From Pelagibacteraceae bacterium (GTDB lineage Bacteria > Pseudomonadota > Alphaproteobacteria > Pelagibacterales > Pelagibacteraceae): a stretch of DNA of 64,000 nucleotides. Location: positions 1 through 64,000 of the forward strand of contig VTPP01000004.1 in the NCBI GenBank assembly GCA_008638225.1. Direction: 5' to 3'. Positions 18,396-27,200 of this stretch are shown here, piece by piece (the stretch's first letter is position 1; each line of letters starts with the position of its first letter). A program made the position numbers and the translations under genes. A model generated the notes under the pieces. It saw only the letters and a list, made by a program, of their open reading frames with translations, was not told where the DNA came from and did not search any database.

Positions 18396-18980
18396 CTAAA
18401 ATACCTCTCTACTTCCTGGCTTAATCGCTTTAATATTTCTAAGTTTTTCGGGTAAATTTTCTGGTGCGTAGGTTGGTATATCAAAAGAGATTTGTGAGAT
18501 TATTTTACTTTTTATTAATGATTTGCTGGAAGAGCGATCAATAATACATGCAAATCCAGATACTATACTGCCTAGACTTTCAATAAGAGTTGCACACTCT
18601 AAACTAGATTTTCCAGTTGTAATAACATCTTCAACAATTAATATTTTTTTTATTTGATTTAAACTAAACCCTCTTCTTAAAGCAAAAATGCCATTAACTC
18701 TTTCAACAAAAATACTTGGTACATTAAGATGTCTTGAGACTTCATAGCCAGCTAAAATCCCACCAATAGCTGGGGAGACTATTGCATCAAATTCTAATTT
18801 GGAAGTTTTTATTTTATCAGCTAAAGATTTACAAACAATCTCTGCTTTATCTGGGAACATTAACAACTTAGCACACTGAACATATTTTTCACTTCTTAAT
18901 CCAGAGGATAAAATAAAATGCCCTTCTAATAATGCGCCAGTTTCTTTTAGCAATTTTGTTGTTTCGGTTTCAGTTAACAT
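18396..18980 (-). CDS. pyrE: Orotate phosphoribosyltransferase
   Basis: PyrE joins orotate to PRPP in pyrimidine synthesis. It contains GHFILSSGLRSEKYVQC, the orotate-side SPAIGGILAGYEVSR, and the PRPP-binding motif ILIVEDVITTGKSSLE. The 194-aa length is typical of the alphaproteobacterial form. It overlaps the preceding RSH gene by 11 bases. Other pyrimidine genes are at 30973 and 31920, so the pathway is split over the chromosome. Confidence 0.95.
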   Translation of the reverse strand: MLTETETTKLLKETGALLEGHFILSSGLRSEKYVQCAKLLMFPDKAEIVCKSLADKIKTSKLEFDAIVSPAIGGILAGYEVSRHLNVPSIFVERVNGIFALRRGFSLNQIKKILIVEDVITTGKSSLECATLIESLGSIVSGFACIIDRSSSKSLIKSKIISQISFDIPTYAPENLPEKLRNIKAIKPGSREVF

Positions 18981-20679
18981 CTTTATTTATTTTTCTGTTA
19001 CGTATTATTTTGAAATTTAACGACCTTGCTTTTAATTCAGAAATTAAGTTTGTAAAATCCTTCAAATTACTAATCTCAACATCAAAAATAAAACTTAAAA
19101 AATCTTCTTTTTTATCTACAAGCTCTACATTAAATATATTGCACTTATTTTCACCGATTAAACTGCAAATTTCTCCTAATGTTCCAGCCTTGTGACTTAA
19201 TAGAACCCAAATACTAGATTTATGAACCTTGGTTTCCTTATTTGCTGGCATTTTATCGTGCCAATACTTTCTGATTGCGGCCCGAGCTTTTCCAGTTTTG
19301 GCAAAAGCAAGCCAGTGTAATGAAGGTGATTTTTTTGTAGAAGTAATGATCTCAACTTGATCTCCATTAGCTAATTGGGTTTGCAAAGGAGAATTTTTTC
19401 CATTAATTTTTACTCCAATACAAGCATCACCAACATCTGAATGGACAGAGTAGGCAAAGTCAATTGCCGAAGCATTAGAGGGAAGTCTTATTACTGCACC
19501 TTTGGGTGTAAAACAAAAAACCTGGTCTTGAAAAAGTTGCATTTTTGTATACTCAAAATAATGCTCTGGGTTTTCACCACTTTCTAGTAGTTCAACTAAA
19601 TCTTGCAGCCAATTGTAAGTTTGTATATCAGCGCTTGATTTTTCATTATCTTTATAACTCCAGTGAGATGCTATTCCTCGTTCCGCAAAGTCATGCATCT
19701 TTCTAGTTCGTATTTGTACTTCAATTCTTTGTTTAAAAGGACCTATAAGAGTTGTATGAAGAGAAGCGTAATTATTTGATTTTGGTGTTGAAATATAATC
19801 TTTAAATCTACCTGGGACCATTTTCCATTTTTGATGAAAAATACCAAGAACTTTGTAGCAATCATTTACATCTTCTAAAATAATCCTAAAACCTATAATA
19901 TCTGTAATTTGCTCTAATGAAATTCTTTTAGAATTAATTTTTTTCCATATAGAAAAACATGATTTTTCTCTCCCGGTAATAGTAGCATTTATATTATTAT
20001 CCATAAGTGCTTTTTGAAGTTCCTCAGATATTTTAGAAAAAAGTTTTTGGGTATTCGGATTTATACTTTCTAGTCGATCTAGAATTAATTTTCTGGCATC
20101 AAAATTTAAAACTTTAAAGGACAAGTCTTCAAGTTCATCTCTGATATTGTGCATGCCCATTCGCTCTGCTAATGGAGCGTAAATTTCCATTGTCTCTTTG
20201 GCAATTCTATCTTTTCTTTCCTTTAAAGTGACGGCATCGATAGTCCTCATATTATGAAGACGATCCGCTAATTTAACGAGTAAAACTCTAATATCTTTTG
20301 ATGTAGCTAAAATTAATTTTCTAAAATTTTCTGCTATAGTAAATTCCTTGCTTGTATTCTCCAATCGGGATAATTTTGTAACACCTTCAACCAAATCTGC
20401 AATTTCGCTTCCAAATTTTTTTTTAACATCACCATAGGTAGCGATTGTATCTTCAAGGGTATCATGAAGTAATGCTGTAGTTATTGTGGGTCCATCTAAT
20501 TTTAGTTCTGCTAGAATACTAGCTACAGCTATCGGATGGCTTATATAAGGATCTCCAGAATCTCTTTTTTGTTGCGCATGGACTTTTTCAGCAAAACTAT
20601 AAGCTTCCTTAAGTTTTTCAACGTCAACAAAATCATTATAACCTTTGATTTTGCTAATTAATTGTTCCTGATTTAGCAT
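18970..20679 (-). CDS. Compact RelA/SpoT-family (p)ppGpp synthetase/hydrolase
   Basis: This RSH enzyme makes and degrades the alarmone (p)ppGpp. Order of domains: HD hydrolase with HDTLED (near 72) and an LADRLHNMRT motif; synthetase with TDIIGFRI and PGRFKDYISTPKSNNYASLHT; TGS domain (DQVFCFTPKG onward, near 390); and a C-terminal ACT domain (VLLSHKAGTLGEIC). At 569 aa it is about 130 residues shorter than a usual SpoT/Rel. The region with the conserved CC/HPIPGD zinc-finger element between TGS and ACT is missing. Both catalytic halves look intact, so it is probably the sole bifunctional RSH. Confidence 0.95.
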   Translation of the reverse strand: MLNQEQLISKIKGYNDFVDVEKLKEAYSFAEKVHAQQKRDSGDPYISHPIAVASILAELKLDGPTITTALLHDTLEDTIATYGDVKKKFGSEIADLVEGVTKLSRLENTSKEFTIAENFRKLILATSKDIRVLLVKLADRLHNMRTIDAVTLKERKDRIAKETMEIYAPLAERMGMHNIRDELEDLSFKVLNFDARKLILDRLESINPNTQKLFSKISEELQKALMDNNINATITGREKSCFSIWKKINSKRISLEQITDIIGFRIILEDVNDCYKVLGIFHQKWKMVPGRFKDYISTPKSNNYASLHTTLIGPFKQRIEVQIRTRKMHDFAERGIASHWSYKDNEKSSADIQTYNWLQDLVELLESGENPEHYFEYTKMQLFQDQVFCFTPKGAVIRLPSNASAIDFAYSVHSDVGDACIGVKINGKNSPLQTQLANGDQVEIITSTKKSPSLHWLAFAKTGKARAAIRKYWHDKMPANKETKVHKSSIWVLLSHKAGTLGEICSLIGENKCNIFNVELVDKKEDFLSFIFDVEISNLKDFTNLISELKARSLNFKIIRNRKINKDVN

Positions 20680-20699
20680 GACTAAACTATATCAAATAA

Positions 20700-21203
20700 T
20701 CAGAGCTTAGTAATCTTATTGTCTCCAAAATTTCCTATTTTGGCTATTAATTTATCTATTTGTTTTCCTGAACTAGGATTTTTCCATTTCGAATTTATTT
20801 CAAATAATGGACCCAAAACAAATAGTCTGCTTTCAATATTAGGATGGGGCAAATTTAATTCCATATTTTGGTAAGATGTATTGATGCATCTTGACGAGTA
20901 ATCAATAATATCAATATCTAAAGTTCTAGGATCATTTTTTATCATACGTTTACGACCAAATTTTTTTTCCACAGCTAGAATGATGTTCAACAATTTTATT
21001 GGATTTGCTTTAGTTTTTACCAATGCAACAGAATTTATAAATTCTGGATCCTTGGGGTTTGGATATGCTTTACTTTTGTAAAATGATGATTTTTTTACAA
21101 TTTCAACTCCATATTTTTCTAACTCAGAATAAGATTTTTGTATAGTTAATATCGAGTTACCAAATCTTGATTTAAGATTTGAACCAAAAGCCAGATAAAT
21201 CAT
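20700..21203 (-). CDS. folK: 2-amino-4-hydroxy-6-hydroxymethyldihydropteridine pyrophosphokinase
   Basis: FolK activates the pterin for dihydropteroate synthesis in the folate pathway. It begins YLAFGSNLKSRFGN, has YKSKAYPNPKDPEFINSVA, the signature KNDPRTLDIDIIDY and LPHPNIESRLFVLGPL. At 167 aa it has the normal size. It is 20 bases after the RSH gene and 8 before smpB on the coding strand order, so it sits in the same leftward unit. Confidence 0.95.
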   Translation of the reverse strand: MIYLAFGSNLKSRFGNSILTIQKSYSELEKYGVEIVKKSSFYKSKAYPNPKDPEFINSVALVKTKANPIKLLNIILAVEKKFGRKRMIKNDPRTLDIDIIDYSSRCINTSYQNMELNLPHPNIESRLFVLGPLFEINSKWKNPSSGKQIDKLIAKIGNFGDNKITKL

Positions 21204-21211
21204 TTTACTTA

Positions 21212-21685
21212 TTAACTTGTTTTTCTAAAAATTCTTGACTTTTCACGATCCCAATCTCTATTTTTTTTGGTATCTCTTTTGTCGTAATTTTTTTTTCCTT
21301 TAGCCAAAGCAATTTGTACTTTTGCAATACCTTTTTTGTTAAAATAAATTTTTAAAGGAATTATACTGTAACCATCTCTATTTACTTTTCCAATAAACTT
21401 ATTGATTTCTTTTTTTTTTAACAAAAGTTTTCTTAATCTTCTTGGATCGTGGTTATTGTAACTAGATTGTGAATATAAAGGAATATATGAATTAAATAAA
21501 AAAATTTCTCCTTCCTGATCTACAGCATAAGACTCGGCAATATTTGCTTTGCCTGATCTTAATGATTTAACTTCTGGTCCAAGCAATTCTAAACCAGACT
21601 CTACAATTTCCTCAAAAAAATAGTTAAAGCTTGCTTTCCTGTTTTGACAAACAATGTTGTCTACAGATTTATTCTTTGTATTCAT
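21212..21685 (-). CDS. smpB: SsrA (tmRNA)-binding protein
   Basis: SmpB works with tmRNA to rescue stalled ribosomes. Landmarks are [55 protein letters not shown] and the C-terminal [17 protein letters not shown] tail. The protein is 157 aa. It starts directly after the dapA stop, and dapA-smpB is a conserved alphaproteobacterial order. No ssrA gene is in this window. Confidence 0.96.
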   Translation of the reverse strand: MNTKNKSVDNIVCQNRKASFNYFFEEIVESGLELLGPEVKSLRSGKANIAESYAVDQEGEIFLFNSYIPLYSQSSYNNHDPRRLRKLLLKKKEINKFIGKVNRDGYSIIPLKIYFNKKGIAKVQIALAKGKKNYDKRDTKKNRDWDREKSRIFRKTS

Positions 21686-22558
21686 TTAAATAATAGATAA
21701 CTGCTCTAAAACTTTTCTAATTTTTAATTTTGAGTTTTCAGTTGCCGTAACAAGTGGTAACCTTACTTCTTCAGTCATTAGTTTAAGCATATGCAATGCA
21801 TATTTTGCTGGAACAGGATTGCTTTCCACAAACATTACATTGTGTAAATCAATCAATTTATTGAAAAGATTTAATGCGTCATTGTCTTTTCCACTTAAGG
21901 ACAAATTTTGAAAATCAGAACAAAGTTTGGGTGCAACATTAGATGAAACTGAAATGCAGCCTGAGCCCCCTCTTTTATTAAATTCGTATGCGTTTTCGTC
22001 ATTACCGGTAAGCATTAGAAAATCTTTTCCCATAGCTTTTAATTGCTCATCAACTCTATTCAAATCACCAGTGGCATCTTTTACTCCTATAATGTTTTTT
22101 AATTCAAATAGTCTGCTCATTGTTTCTACGCTCATATCGATAACGCATCTTCCAGGTATGTTGTAAATAATGATTGGAATTCCGCAGCTATCATTTATGG
22201 CTTTATAATGTTGATACAAACCTTCCTGCGTTGGTTTATTATAATAAGGTGTAACAATTAATACAGCATCCACTTTAGACTTTTCTGCATAGCGCGTTAA
22301 TTCTATGGCTTCTTTGGTTGAATTAGAACCTGTGCCGGCAATTACGGGAACTCTACCTTTAGAAATGCTTACCGTTATATCTATAATTTTTTTATGTTCA
22401 GAAAAATCTAAAGTAGGAGATTCTCCAGTCGTACCACATGGGACAAGTCCAGATGTTCCATTAGAAATTTGAAATTCGATGAATTTTTCAAAGCTAGATA
22501 TGTCCAATTCTCCATCTTTAAATGGGGTAACCATAGCTGTAATAGATCCTTTAAACAT
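21686..22558 (-). CDS. dapA: 4-hydroxy-tetrahydrodipicolinate synthase
   Basis: DapA condenses pyruvate with aspartate semialdehyde in lysine and diaminopimelate synthesis. It has MFKGSITAMVTPFKDGELD, VPCGTTGESPTLD, the proton-relay Tyr in VTPYYNKPTQEGLYQHY, and the Schiff-base Lys in IIGVKDATGDL. I chose ATG 22558 since MFKGSITAMVTPF is the family N-terminus; the upstream 12 codons of the open frame are not conserved. It is divergent from slt. Confidence 0.96.
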   Translation of the reverse strand: MFKGSITAMVTPFKDGELDISSFEKFIEFQISNGTSGLVPCGTTGESPTLDFSEHKKIIDITVSISKGRVPVIAGTGSNSTKEAIELTRYAEKSKVDAVLIVTPYYNKPTQEGLYQHYKAINDSCGIPIIIYNIPGRCVIDMSVETMSRLFELKNIIGVKDATGDLNRVDEQLKAMGKDFLMLTGNDENAYEFNKRGGSGCISVSSNVAPKLCSDFQNLSLSGKDNDALNLFNKLIDLHNVMFVESNPVPAKYALHMLKLMTEEVRLPLVTATENSKLKIRKVLEQLSII

Positions 22559-22604
22559 AATAACTAATTGTGTAATTAAGTTTAAATATAACATAAAAAA
22601 AAAA

Positions 22605-22622
22605 ATTAATAAGCTTATTAAT
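22605..22622. promoter_or_regulatory. 18-bp perfect palindrome at the slt start
   Basis: ATTAATAAGCTTATTAAT is its own reverse complement and includes the first two bases of the slt ATG. A TATAAC box lies at 22587-22592 on the plus strand, so a transcript would have a leader of about 20 bases ending in this palindrome. It could be an operator between divergent dapA and slt or an RNA hairpin over the start codon. AT-rich chance palindromes of this length are not excluded. Confidence 0.35.
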
Positions 22623-24906
22623 GAAACAGGTTCATAAAATACTACTGGTCACAATTTTGTTAATAATAAGTACTGATATTAGTTATTCGAAATTAATTTC
22701 TCCAATGGAAAAACCATTGCAATTACAAACTTTGGAAAATGATGCGAAAATTATTGAAAAAAAAAATTTAAAAGAAAAAAAAATAGTCAATGATACAAAA
22801 CAAATATCAACTAATGTTAACGAAGAACCAAAAAAAATTGAAACAAATACTGCTATCGAGGAGTTAAAGAATAAAGATTCAAAACCTATTCAAAATGTAG
22901 ATAAAATATCCAACAATGAAAAGTCTGAAGTCGTAGAACAAATTATTCCTCCTTCAAAACCTCTGCTATTAAACAAAAACAATGACAAGCAATTCTCTTC
23001 TGTTCTTAACGAAAAAGATTTTGAAATTGCCAAAAAAACTTTTTCTTATATAAAAAATAGATCTTGGAAATCAGCTTTTGATACGGCCAAACGATCATCA
23101 GATAAATTATTACTAAAAACCGCTAAGTGGATTTATTTAAAAGAGCCCTCTAATAGTGCAAGTTTTTATGATTACGTTGAATTCATTGAAAATAATAAAG
23201 ATTGGCCAAGAATTAACAGGTTAAGATATTTAGCCGAACATAGAATAGATTATAAAAATGTTTCGCCAAATGATGTCATTAATTTTTTTGCAAAAACATC
23301 TCCTACAAGTGGGTATGGTACCTTAAAATTGGGAGAGGCTTATTTAATTAAAGGAGACATAACAAAAGGAACTCCTTTGATTAAACAGGGTTTTAAAAAT
23401 GCATCATTAGATCAAAATGATCTTAAATACATTTCAAGTAAGTTTAAAAATATACTTAGCTCTGAAGATTTTATTGAAAGAGCTAATTTTATGGCCTGGG
23501 AACAAGAATATTGGGAACTAAATAGAACCATTCCATATTTACCAAAAGATTACAAAGAATTATATCATGCACGGTTTTCTCTGATGACTAGATCCTATGG
23601 TGTGGATAGTGCAATTTCTAAGGTTCCAGCAAAGTTTATCGATGATGTTGGCTTGCAATTTGACAGGATGAAATGGAGAAGAAAAAGAGGAAGATTTGAT
23701 TCTGCATTGGAAATAATTGAAAAATTTTCGGCTAAGCCTGATCTTTTAGTTAAACCAGAGCTATGGATGAAAGAAAAATTTATTATAGCAAGAAAGAATA
23801 TTGACGATAAGAAATATAAAGATGCATACGAGCTATTTATAAATCATGGAATTACAGATAAGGAAGATCTAGTTGATGCTGAATGGCATGCTGGGTGGCT
23901 AGCTTTGACTTTTTTAAATAAGCCTAATGAAGCTGTGTCTCATTTTAAAACTATGTATGAATCAGTTAGTTATCCTATTAGCAAATCAAGAGGTGCATTT
24001 TGGATTGGAAAATCTTTTGAAAAAATAAATAACAAAATTGAAGCTGAAAATTGGTACACGATTGCAAGTAATTATAATACTACTTTTTATGGTCAGCTAG
24101 CAGCTTTAAAAATCAACAAAAAAAATATTCAAGTAAAAAATGATTATTTATTAAACGAAGAAAATTATAAAAAATTTTTAAGAAGTGAATTAGCAAGATC
24201 TATAATACTATTAGCAGAACTAGACCAAACCTCTTTAGCAAAAGATTTAATAAAACATTACGATGATAAAAGTTCATCCCCAGAATTAAGAATATTATTA
24301 GGAACTTTATCTCAATCAATAAATAGACTTGATTATGCAATACAAATTGCAAAAGAAGCCTCCTACGAAGGTGTTAATTTACTAGAACTAAACTATCCAG
24401 TAATTGAAACTCCTGGAATTGTTTCAGATACAAAAATTTTAGATCAATCCTATATATTGGCGCTAATAAGACAAGAGAGTGAATTTGATGCTTCAGCAAA
24501 TAGTCATGTAGGAGCAAGAGGCTTAATGCAAATTATGCCTGCAACAGGCAAGTTACTTGGTAAAAAAACTGGCCTAAGCTATAGCCCTGAAAAATTAACA
24601 GAAGATGAATTTTTTAATCTCCAACTTGGTTCTTATTACCTGACAGATTTATATAAAAATTTTGATAATAATATTTATTTAGCATTAGCTGCATATAATG
24701 CTGGTCCACAACGTGTAAATAAATGGATTGCAAAATTTGGAGATCCTAGAAAAAAAGAAATAGATACTATAGATTTTATTGAGCATATACCTTTTAGTGA
24801 AACAAGAAATTACGTACAAAGAGTAATAGAAAATATTAACGTTTATAAATTCATACTTTCAAAAAAACCCGTAGAAAATAATATAGATAAATTATTGTAT
24901 AACTAA
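22621..24906 (+). CDS. slt: Soluble lytic murein transglycosylase
   Basis: Slt cleaves peptidoglycan glycan strands in the periplasm with 1,6-anhydro product formation. A signal peptide covers about residues 1-23, then a Lys/Glu/Asn-rich linker to about 130, a long helical superhelix with TPR-like pairs, and the SLT catalytic domain from about 605. The catalytic Glu is in ALIRQESEFD (Glu619), followed by GARGLMQIMPATG and LALAAYNAGPQRV. The 761 aa exceed the E. coli enzyme, mainly because of the linker. It is the only rightward gene between dapA and the gat cluster. Confidence 0.95.
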   Translation: MKQVHKILLVTILLIISTDISYSKLISPMEKPLQLQTLENDAKIIEKKNLKEKKIVNDTKQISTNVNEEPKKIETNTAIEELKNKDSKPIQNVDKISNNEKSEVVEQIIPPSKPLLLNKNNDKQFSSVLNEKDFEIAKKTFSYIKNRSWKSAFDTAKRSSDKLLLKTAKWIYLKEPSNSASFYDYVEFIENNKDWPRINRLRYLAEHRIDYKNVSPNDVINFFAKTSPTSGYGTLKLGEAYLIKGDITKGTPLIKQGFKNASLDQNDLKYISSKFKNILSSEDFIERANFMAWEQEYWELNRTIPYLPKDYKELYHARFSLMTRSYGVDSAISKVPAKFIDDVGLQFDRMKWRRKRGRFDSALEIIEKFSAKPDLLVKPELWMKEKFIIARKNIDDKKYKDAYELFINHGITDKEDLVDAEWHAGWLALTFLNKPNEAVSHFKTMYESVSYPISKSRGAFWIGKSFEKINNKIEAENWYTIASNYNTTFYGQLAALKINKKNIQVKNDYLLNEENYKKFLRSELARSIILLAELDQTSLAKDLIKHYDDKSSSPELRILLGTLSQSINRLDYAIQIAKEASYEGVNLLELNYPVIETPGIVSDTKILDQSYILALIRQESEFDASANSHVGARGLMQIMPATGKLLGKKTGLSYSPEKLTEDEFFNLQLGSYYLTDLYKNFDNNIYLALAAYNAGPQRVNKWIAKFGDPRKKEIDTIDFIEHIPFSETRNYVQRVIENINVYKFILSKKPVENNIDKLLYN

Positions 24907-24910
24907 GAAA

Positions 24911-25198
24911 CTATTCAAATTTTTGTTTAATTTCTTTTCTGGAATATTCAAATTTTTTTCTATGTTTAATAGATTTTTCTCTAACTCTTTTACGCCACAA
25001 TTTAAAAGATGATGGAGATAAATTAGATCGCATTACTTTAATTACTTCCGACTCTGGTTTACCGGTTTTTTCTCTTATTTCTTCAAAGGTGATTCTATCA
25101 GCCCAAGCAGCCCAAATAACCCAATCTATTGATTGTTCGTTTTTTGGTTCTGGATTTTTTGATTTAGTTACTGGACGATCAATTTTGTTTTTAAGCAT
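24911..25198 (-). CDS. DUF2805 (TIGR03643) family protein
   Basis: This 95-aa basic protein matches the TIGR03643/DUF2805 pattern: IDWVIWAAWADRITFEEI, GKPESEVIKVMR and SSFKLWRKRVR. The helix pattern suggests a helix-turn-helix-like fold, but no function is established. It overlaps the peroxiredoxin gene by eight bases and is the last gene of the gatC-led unit. Confidence 0.8.
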   Translation of the reverse strand: MLKNKIDRPVTKSKNPEPKNEQSIDWVIWAAWADRITFEEIREKTGKPESEVIKVMRSNLSPSSFKLWRKRVREKSIKHRKKFEYSRKEIKQKFE

Positions 25199-25673
25199 TT
25201 AAAGATTTTAGAAAATTTATCATTGTGCCGGCATCACTCACGTCAAATTTTCCATTCTCATCCTTAAAAATCTTTACAATTTCTTTATTAACTACATACA
25301 TAGAGTACCTAAAGGATCTCATTCCCATCCCAGCCTCGGATCTATCAGTGAGCATATTCATTCCTTTGGTAAAATCACCATTACCATCGGGAATAAAGTT
25401 CACTTTTTTGATATTAAAATTTTTTTTCCAGACGTTTTGAACAAAAGGGTCGTTCATGCTTAAGCAAAATATACCATCAACTCCATATTTAATAATTTCA
25501 TCATATCTTTCCTCATAGGATGGTAGATGATAATCTGAGCATGTTGGCGTAAAAGCTCCAGGAAGAGCAAAAATAACTATTTTTTTATTTGCAAAAATAT
25601 CATCGGTGTTTTTTGAAACGTACTTGCCATCTATTCTATAGATAAAATTTACCTCAGGTACCTTGTTCATCAT
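25191..25673 (-). CDS. Peroxiredoxin (Prx5-like)
   Basis: This thiol peroxidase reduces hydrogen peroxide and organic peroxides. The peroxidatic Cys lies in FALPGAFTPTCSDYHLPSY (Cys45), with the conserved Arg in MGMRSFRYSMYV. Its 160-aa length and lack of an N-terminal targeting sequence fit the cytosolic Prx5 group. There is no fused glutaredoxin. The start overlaps trhO by 17-20 bases; two adjacent ATGs (25673, 25670) are possible. Confidence 0.93.
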   Translation of the reverse strand: MMNKVPEVNFIYRIDGKYVSKNTDDIFANKKIVIFALPGAFTPTCSDYHLPSYEERYDEIIKYGVDGIFCLSMNDPFVQNVWKKNFNIKKVNFIPDGNGDFTKGMNMLTDRSEAGMGMRSFRYSMYVVNKEIVKIFKDENGKFDVSDAGTMINFLKSLNA

Positions 25674-26556
25674 TAGCTCTCTCCATATTTTTATTATACT
25701 CTCTCATAGCAAAACGTTTTTTTTTATCAATTGTTAGTTTGTCAAAGCAATGATGACAACTTATACCCTGTTCATATTTGGCAGATTTTTTATCATTATT
25801 ATTTATGGGCATTCTACATCCATAACACATACTATAAGAGCCAGGTTTGGAACCGTGTTTAACGGCAACCCTTTTATCGAAAACGAAGCACTCACCTTTC
25901 CATAAGCTATCTTCTTCTGGAATATTGTTTATATAATTTAATATTCCACCATCTAATTGATAGACATCATCTATACCTTTTTCGCTTAAGTATTCTGAAG
26001 CCTTTTCGCAACGAATACCTCCTGTACAAAAAATTGCTAATTTTTTATTATTTTTTGTTATTAAATTATCAAAAAAACCTTTGAATTCTCTAAAATTACT
26101 TACGTTAGGATTTTTAGCACCAATAAAAGTTCCAATTTCATGTTCAAATGGTTTTCGAATATCAATCAATAAAACATCATCTTTTTTAACAAAATCATTC
26201 CATTCAAGTGGAGAAATGTGCTTACCTTTTCTTTCTAAAATTTTTTTATCTAAAGGAACAACTTCTTTTTTAATTTTAACCTTGGGCCTTTCAAATGGTG
26301 AAAAATTAGATTTAGATAAATTATTAGAATCAAATTGATTAAAATCAAAAACTGAAAAAATGAAATTAGTAAATTCAGGAACAAAACCACTGGTACCTGA
26401 AATTGTTCCATTAATACCTTCGGGTGATAAAATGATTGTTCCTTTTAATTTATTATCAATTAAAAATTTTTTAAGAATAATTTGATATTTAATTAGATTT
26501 TTTAAAACAATAAACTTATAAAAACTTATGATCTCGTAGTTTGTTTTTTTTTGCAT
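25654..26556 (-). CDS. trhO: tRNA uridine(34) hydroxylase TrhO (rhodanese domain)
   Basis: TrhO (formerly YceA) hydroxylates U34 of tRNA to ho5U using oxygen. The N-terminal acylphosphatase-like domain has ISFYKF and LSPEGINGTISG. The rhodanese domain has LLIDIRKPFEHEIGTF and the catalytic-loop Cys in FCTGGIRCEKAS. A C-terminal cysteine-rich part (CYGCRMP, CHHCF) follows. The protein is 300 aa. It overlaps the methyltransferase gene by 31 bases, unusually long even for this genome, yet the conserved start segment supports the ATG at 26556. Confidence 0.93.
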   Translation of the reverse strand: MQKKTNYEIISFYKFIVLKNLIKYQIILKKFLIDNKLKGTIILSPEGINGTISGTSGFVPEFTNFIFSVFDFNQFDSNNLSKSNFSPFERPKVKIKKEVVPLDKKILERKGKHISPLEWNDFVKKDDVLLIDIRKPFEHEIGTFIGAKNPNVSNFREFKGFFDNLITKNNKKLAIFCTGGIRCEKASEYLSEKGIDDVYQLDGGILNYINNIPEEDSLWKGECFVFDKRVAVKHGSKPGSYSMCYGCRMPINNNDKKSAKYEQGISCHHCFDKLTIDKKKRFAMREYNKNMERANDEQGT

Positions 26557-27197
26557 AAAGTCATTCCATCGCCTATGGAAATCATTGTTGTTGTAATTCT
26601 TTTATCATTTTTTATAAAATTATTAAACTCTCTTATCGCTTTTGTTTTGCTATCGTTAATAGATTGATCAAAAACCTTTCCTTTCCAGAGAACATTATCA
26701 AAAACTATCAGGCCATTTTCTGCCATCAAATTCAAACAAGTCTCAAAGTAATGCATATAACCGGATTTGTCTGCATCGATAAAAATAAAATCAAAGATTT
26801 TTTGTTCCTTTATCAAATTTTGCAAAACAATTTTCGCATCTCCATTTATTAAAGAAATTTTATTTGCATAGGGAGTACTTTTCAAAAAGTTAGCTGCTAT
26901 GGAAGTTGTTTTAATATCTTTATCTACTGAGGTAACATAACCGCTATCGCCGACGGCAATTGCCATAGCTAATGTGCTATAGCCCATAAAGGTACCAAGT
27001 TCTAAAATATTTTTATAGTTTCCTATTTTAATTAAAAAACTTAAAAAAGAAGATTGCTCAGGAGTAACCTGCATATTTGCAATATTTCCAAAAGTTTTAT
27101 ATGACAATTCTCTTAAATCTTTTTGCTCTTTTGTTTCAGAATTATTTTTAAATAAATATTCAATTAATGAAATATTTTCGTTAATATTTTTAAACAC
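26526..27197 (-). CDS. Class I SAM-dependent O-methyltransferase
   Basis: This is a COMT/CCoAOMT-like O-methyltransferase. SAM-binding motif I is LELGTFMGYSTLAMA, with a following acidic SVDKD; the metal-site region is FIFIDADKSGYMHYFE and VFDNVLWKGKV. The start is GTG at 27197, since the next ATG would remove the N-terminal helices. Its substrate cannot be told. It lies three bases after gatB and may simply share its transcript. Confidence 0.88.
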   Translation of the reverse strand: MFKNINENISLIEYLFKNNSETKEQKDLRELSYKTFGNIANMQVTPEQSSFLSFLIKIGNYKNILELGTFMGYSTLAMAIAVGDSGYVTSVDKDIKTTSIAANFLKSTPYANKISLINGDAKIVLQNLIKEQKIFDFIFIDADKSGYMHYFETCLNLMAENGLIVFDNVLWKGKVFDQSINDSKTKAIREFNNFIKNDKRITTTMISIGDGMTLCKKKQTTRS

Positions 27198-27200
27198 TGC

